DNA from: Flavobacteriales bacterium
GTDB lineage: Bacteria > Bacteroidota > Bacteroidia > Flavobacteriales_D > Sanyastnellaceae
DNA: 8,408 bases
Assembly (NCBI GenBank): GCA_947457285.1
Contig: CANGVZ010000073.1
Coordinates: 1-8,408 of the forward strand
Reading direction: 5' to 3'
The position numbers and the translations under genes are program-made. The number at the start of each line of letters is the position of its first letter. The stretch's first letter is position 1. Under the pieces are notes generated by a model, which saw only the letters and a list, made by a program, of their open reading frames with translations, was not told the origin of the DNA and did not search any database. Positions 6,027 to 8,408 of this stretch are shown here, one piece after another.

Positions 6027-8408
6027 TTCTCATCAATAGAATAGGATGTGTCTTTTTTCTTCTTGTGCTGCTCTGCTCTGATTTGTCGGCACAAGTGCAA
6101 CCACTATTGATTTCTGCAAAATATCAAAACGCTACCGGACAAGAGGTTGTCCTTGATTTAAAAGCGCGCTACAACCTTCGATTTTCCTACGACCCAAAAG
6201 CACTCGAAAAATTTGTAGTCAACGAAAACTGGGATAATGAGCTGTTGGAAGTCGCGCTGCAAAAACTGTTAGAACCTAATAATCTCGGTTATCGAAAAGT
6301 AGGAAATACCTACGTTATCATTCCCCTCATATCCACAGATGAACTGAAAGATTCAGTGGAAAAAATTGAATTCTATGTGACGGTAGAGGATGCTGAATCG
6401 GGAGAACCACTGCCATATGCCATCGGTAAAGTGCTCTATCCGCCTCGCGTTTTTACAGCGAATGCGAATGGAGAAATGTTTGTTTCTGGAATACCTTCTG
6501 ACTCGTGTGAAATTTCATTCTCATATATCGGCTATGAAAGAAAAACCTTCAAAATCCGCGGCCTCAGAAGGGAAAGGGAATCGACCGTTTTGTTAAAGGT
6601 TAGAAACAATGCACTTCCAGCTGCTGTGGTAGTAGCCAAAGGTCTTTCGCCTGTGGCGTCTTCTTCCGAACCTGGTCAGTTGCTCATCAACCCTCAACTA
6701 CTGGGCTCTATCAATGGGCCTGGCGAACCTGATGTATTGCGTACTACCCAACTTTTACCTGGAATAAATGCGAGCAACGAAACGAGCAACGGACTAATTA
6801 TTCGTGGTAGCCCAGGCGATCAAAGTCTTTTGAAAATTGATGGATTTACCATTTATCACATGGATCATTTCTTTGGCGTGATTAGCGCTATCAATCCTCT
6901 TTCCGTAAAGAATATCCGTGTTCAAAAAGGTGGTGGTGAGGCCAGATTTGCTTCGCGTGTGGGCGGAGCTGTTGAAATAACAGCCAAAGAAGGAAACCGC
7001 TACGAATCGGGAGGCAAAATTGTATTGGGGCCTCTCGCAATTTCTGGATATCTCGAAACGCCTCTGAGTCCTTCCAACAACGCTTCGCTGATGATTTCTG
7101 CGAGACGCTCTATCACAGATGTTTGGAACAGTCCAACATACACGGAGTTATTCAATACAATATACAAGGCAAGCATCACTTCTGATGATGCCTCTACGGC
7201 GGGAGAAGAAGCCGAGTATCGCTTTTCTGATGTGATTAGCAAAATCACTTGGAGACCAACCACGAAAGACTTATTCTTCCTCAGTGGCTACTATAGTCGT
7301 GACCAATTGGGAATTGCCTACAGCTCAACAGATAATTTGGGTGCCTATTCATTTAGCTACTCTGATAATAGTGAGTGGGGAAATAGAGGAATCGGCGCTG
7401 GTTGGAAAAGGAGAATTCGCTCCAATATAAATCATGACCTCACCATCGGTTGGTCTAGATATGCATCAGATTTAAATGCCATTGATACATTAATCGATCT
7501 TCGCTTTCAAGATGTACAGCGCATTCTGAGAGAAGATAACAACGTTTTGAGAGACGCTAATGTGCGCTATCAACTGGAATGGAATTCTAAAAAATGGACT
7601 TGGTTTTTTGGTGGAATGATGAATCAAGTGGCCATTGAGCGAAACAATAATCAATCGACGCTGCTATCTGACACCATCAACCAAATGAACCTCGGTACAC
7701 TATTCACTCAGGTGAACGGAGGACAAGGTGATTTTAAGTGGAACTTGGGTTCGCGGCTCAATTACTATTCTATCACCGAACAGATTTATCCCGAATGGGC
7801 TTTCAATGCCACCTACGGCCAGAGAGATAGTATTCAATTCAAAGGTTCTGTTTCGCGTATTCATCAATACGTGCATCGCTTGCGTCAACAAAGCCTTTTT
7901 TTGAATCAACCTGATACATGGGTTCTCAGCGACGATAACGCCATGCCAGTATTGCGTAGTGATCAGTTCATGCTCGGCGTGTTGGTGCCTTTCTTTAACT
8001 GGGAGTTGGATATGGAAGCTTATCTAAAGGTGAACGAGGGAATGGCCGTCGATGTGTCACAATGGATGTGGCTGGGAATGAACGATGATATCAATGTGGT
8101 GAAAGGAAATGGAAGCGTGGTTGGCTTCGATCTTTTTCTAAAAAGAGATTTTGGTCAGTCTGATTTTTGGATCGGATACTCATTAGCAAATACTACCATG
8201 GCTTTCGATGCGCTGGATCTTCAGAATGACCTCGTTCCAGGGTATGAACACCAGCACGAGCTCAAAATGTACTATGAATTAAAATGGCGAGCATTCAACT
8301 TTTGGATGAATTGGATCTTCGGAAGTGGGCGTCCATTTACCCCATATCTCGGCGAAATGCCTGTCACCGCGGCTAACGGAAGTCAACTCAAAGTGCCCGT
8401 ATTTGGCG
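6023..8408 (+). CDS. TonB-dependent outer-membrane receptor with STN and CarboxypepD_reg domains, 3' end cut by window edge
   Basis: 795 complete codons are present; the end of the barrel is missing. Residues 1-23 are a signal peptide (VFFLLVLLCSDLSA, then Gln24). Residues about 28-101 resemble a secretin/TonB N-terminal (STN) signalling domain (VVLDLKARYNLRFSYDPKAL, then LQKLLEPNNLGYRKVGNTYVI). Residues about 117-195 are a CarboxypepD_reg beta-sandwich (VTVEDAESGEPLPYA, ISFSYIGYERK). The plug spans about 205-325: GEPDVLRTTQLLPGINA, GLIIRGSPGDQSLLKIDG, NPLSVKNIRVQKGGGEARFA and VGGAVEITAKEGN. Amphipathic barrel strands follow up to SGRPFTPYL near the edge. The plug type is that of Bacteroidota receptors not paired with SusD, so the ligand may be a siderophore, metal complex, peptide or other small molecule; sequence alone does not say. 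The STN domain and the overlapping sigma gene argue for signal transduction as well as transport. It starts at GTG 6023 inside the sigma stop. Confidence 0.93.
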   Translation, partial: MILINRIGCVFFLLVLLCSDLSAQVQPLLISAKYQNATGQEVVLDLKARYNLRFSYDPKALEKFVVNENWDNELLEVALQKLLEPNNLGYRKVGNTYVIIPLISTDELKDSVEKIEFYVTVEDAESGEPLPYAIGKVLYPPRVFTANANGEMFVSGIPSDSCEISFSYIGYERKTFKIRGLRRERESTVLLKVRNNALPAAVVVAKGLSPVASSSEPGQLLINPQLLGSINGPGEPDVLRTTQLLPGINASNETSNGLIIRGSPGDQSLLKIDGFTIYHMDHFFGVISAINPLSVKNIRVQKGGGEARFASRVGGAVEITAKEGNRYESGGKIVLGPLAISGYLETPLSPSNNASLMISARRSITDVWNSPTYTELFNTIYKASITSDDASTAGEEAEYRFSDVISKITWRPTTKDLFFLSGYYSRDQLGIAYSSTDNLGAYSFSYSDNSEWGNRGIGAGWKRRIRSNINHDLTIGWSRYASDLNAIDTLIDLRFQDVQRILREDNNVLRDANVRYQLEWNSKKWTWFFGGMMNQVAIERNNNQSTLLSDTINQMNLGTLFTQVNGGQGDFKWNLGSRLNYYSITEQIYPEWAFNATYGQRDSIQFKGSVSRIHQYVHRLRQQSLFLNQPDTWVLSDDNAMPVLRSDQFMLGVLVPFFNWELDMEAYLKVNEGMAVDVSQWMWLGMNDDINVVKGNGSVVGFDLFLKRDFGQSDFWIGYSLANTTMAFDALDLQNDLVPGYEHQHELKMYYELKWRAFNFWMNWIFGSGRPFTPYLGEMPVTAANGSQLKVPVFG

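Noticed and set aside
7000..7909. Minus-strand open frames inside the receptor (7000-7263, 7700-7909)
   Set aside because: They lie wholly opposite a well-supported coding sequence and lack recognisable domains.
6023..8408. SusC-type polysaccharide receptor
   Set aside because: The plug sequence (GEPDVLRTTQLLPGINA, GLIIRGSPGDQ) is of the non-SusD type, and no SusD or glycoside hydrolase is seen.

Overview
The window looks like chromosomal DNA from a member of the Bacteroidota, probably a marine or freshwater Flavobacteriales or Cytophagales relative. I base this on three signs: exported proteins with carboxypeptidase-regulatory-like (CarboxypepD_reg) domains, an ECF sigma factor joined to a TonB-dependent receptor with an STN domain, and the SDR-type (short) L-threonine 3-dehydrogenase. 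TAnnTTTG-type -7 promoter elements lie just upstream of several genes, and Shine-Dalgarno sequences are mostly absent. No tRNA, rRNA, IS element or CRISPR array was seen.

Layout. Four genes lie on the minus strand. In their reading direction (right to left) they are: an exported EstD-like alpha/beta hydrolase (4244-5323), L-threonine 3-dehydrogenase (3215-4174), an exported MORN-repeat/YwqK-like protein (2268-3149), and a large exported protein cut by the left edge (1-2153). The last reads as a fusion of a CarboxypepD_reg/beta-rich module with the N-terminal part of an oligopeptidase-B-type (S9A) serine peptidase. Between the last two genes lies a tandem array of about twelve 8-bp units (2175-2270). 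It supplies the stop codon of the MORN gene and ends 9 bp before a perfect -7 element for the fusion gene. A divergent promoter region (5324-5492) separates this block from a plus-strand pair: an ECF sigma factor and a TonB-dependent receptor with STN, CarboxypepD_reg, plug and barrel domains, which runs off the right edge. The receptor start overlaps the sigma stop as GTGA, leaving no room for a FecR-type anti-sigma gene between them.

How they may work together. The plus-strand pair looks like a self-contained outer-membrane uptake/sensing unit in which the receptor's STN domain would signal to the sigma factor. The minus-strand genes share no evident pathway. Threonine catabolism (tdh) sits between three exported proteins, two of which belong to the alpha/beta-hydrolase/prolyl-oligopeptidase superfamily. 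The points most worth a second look are the S9A fusion, the octamer array at its promoter, and the sigma-receptor overlap without an anti-sigma gene.
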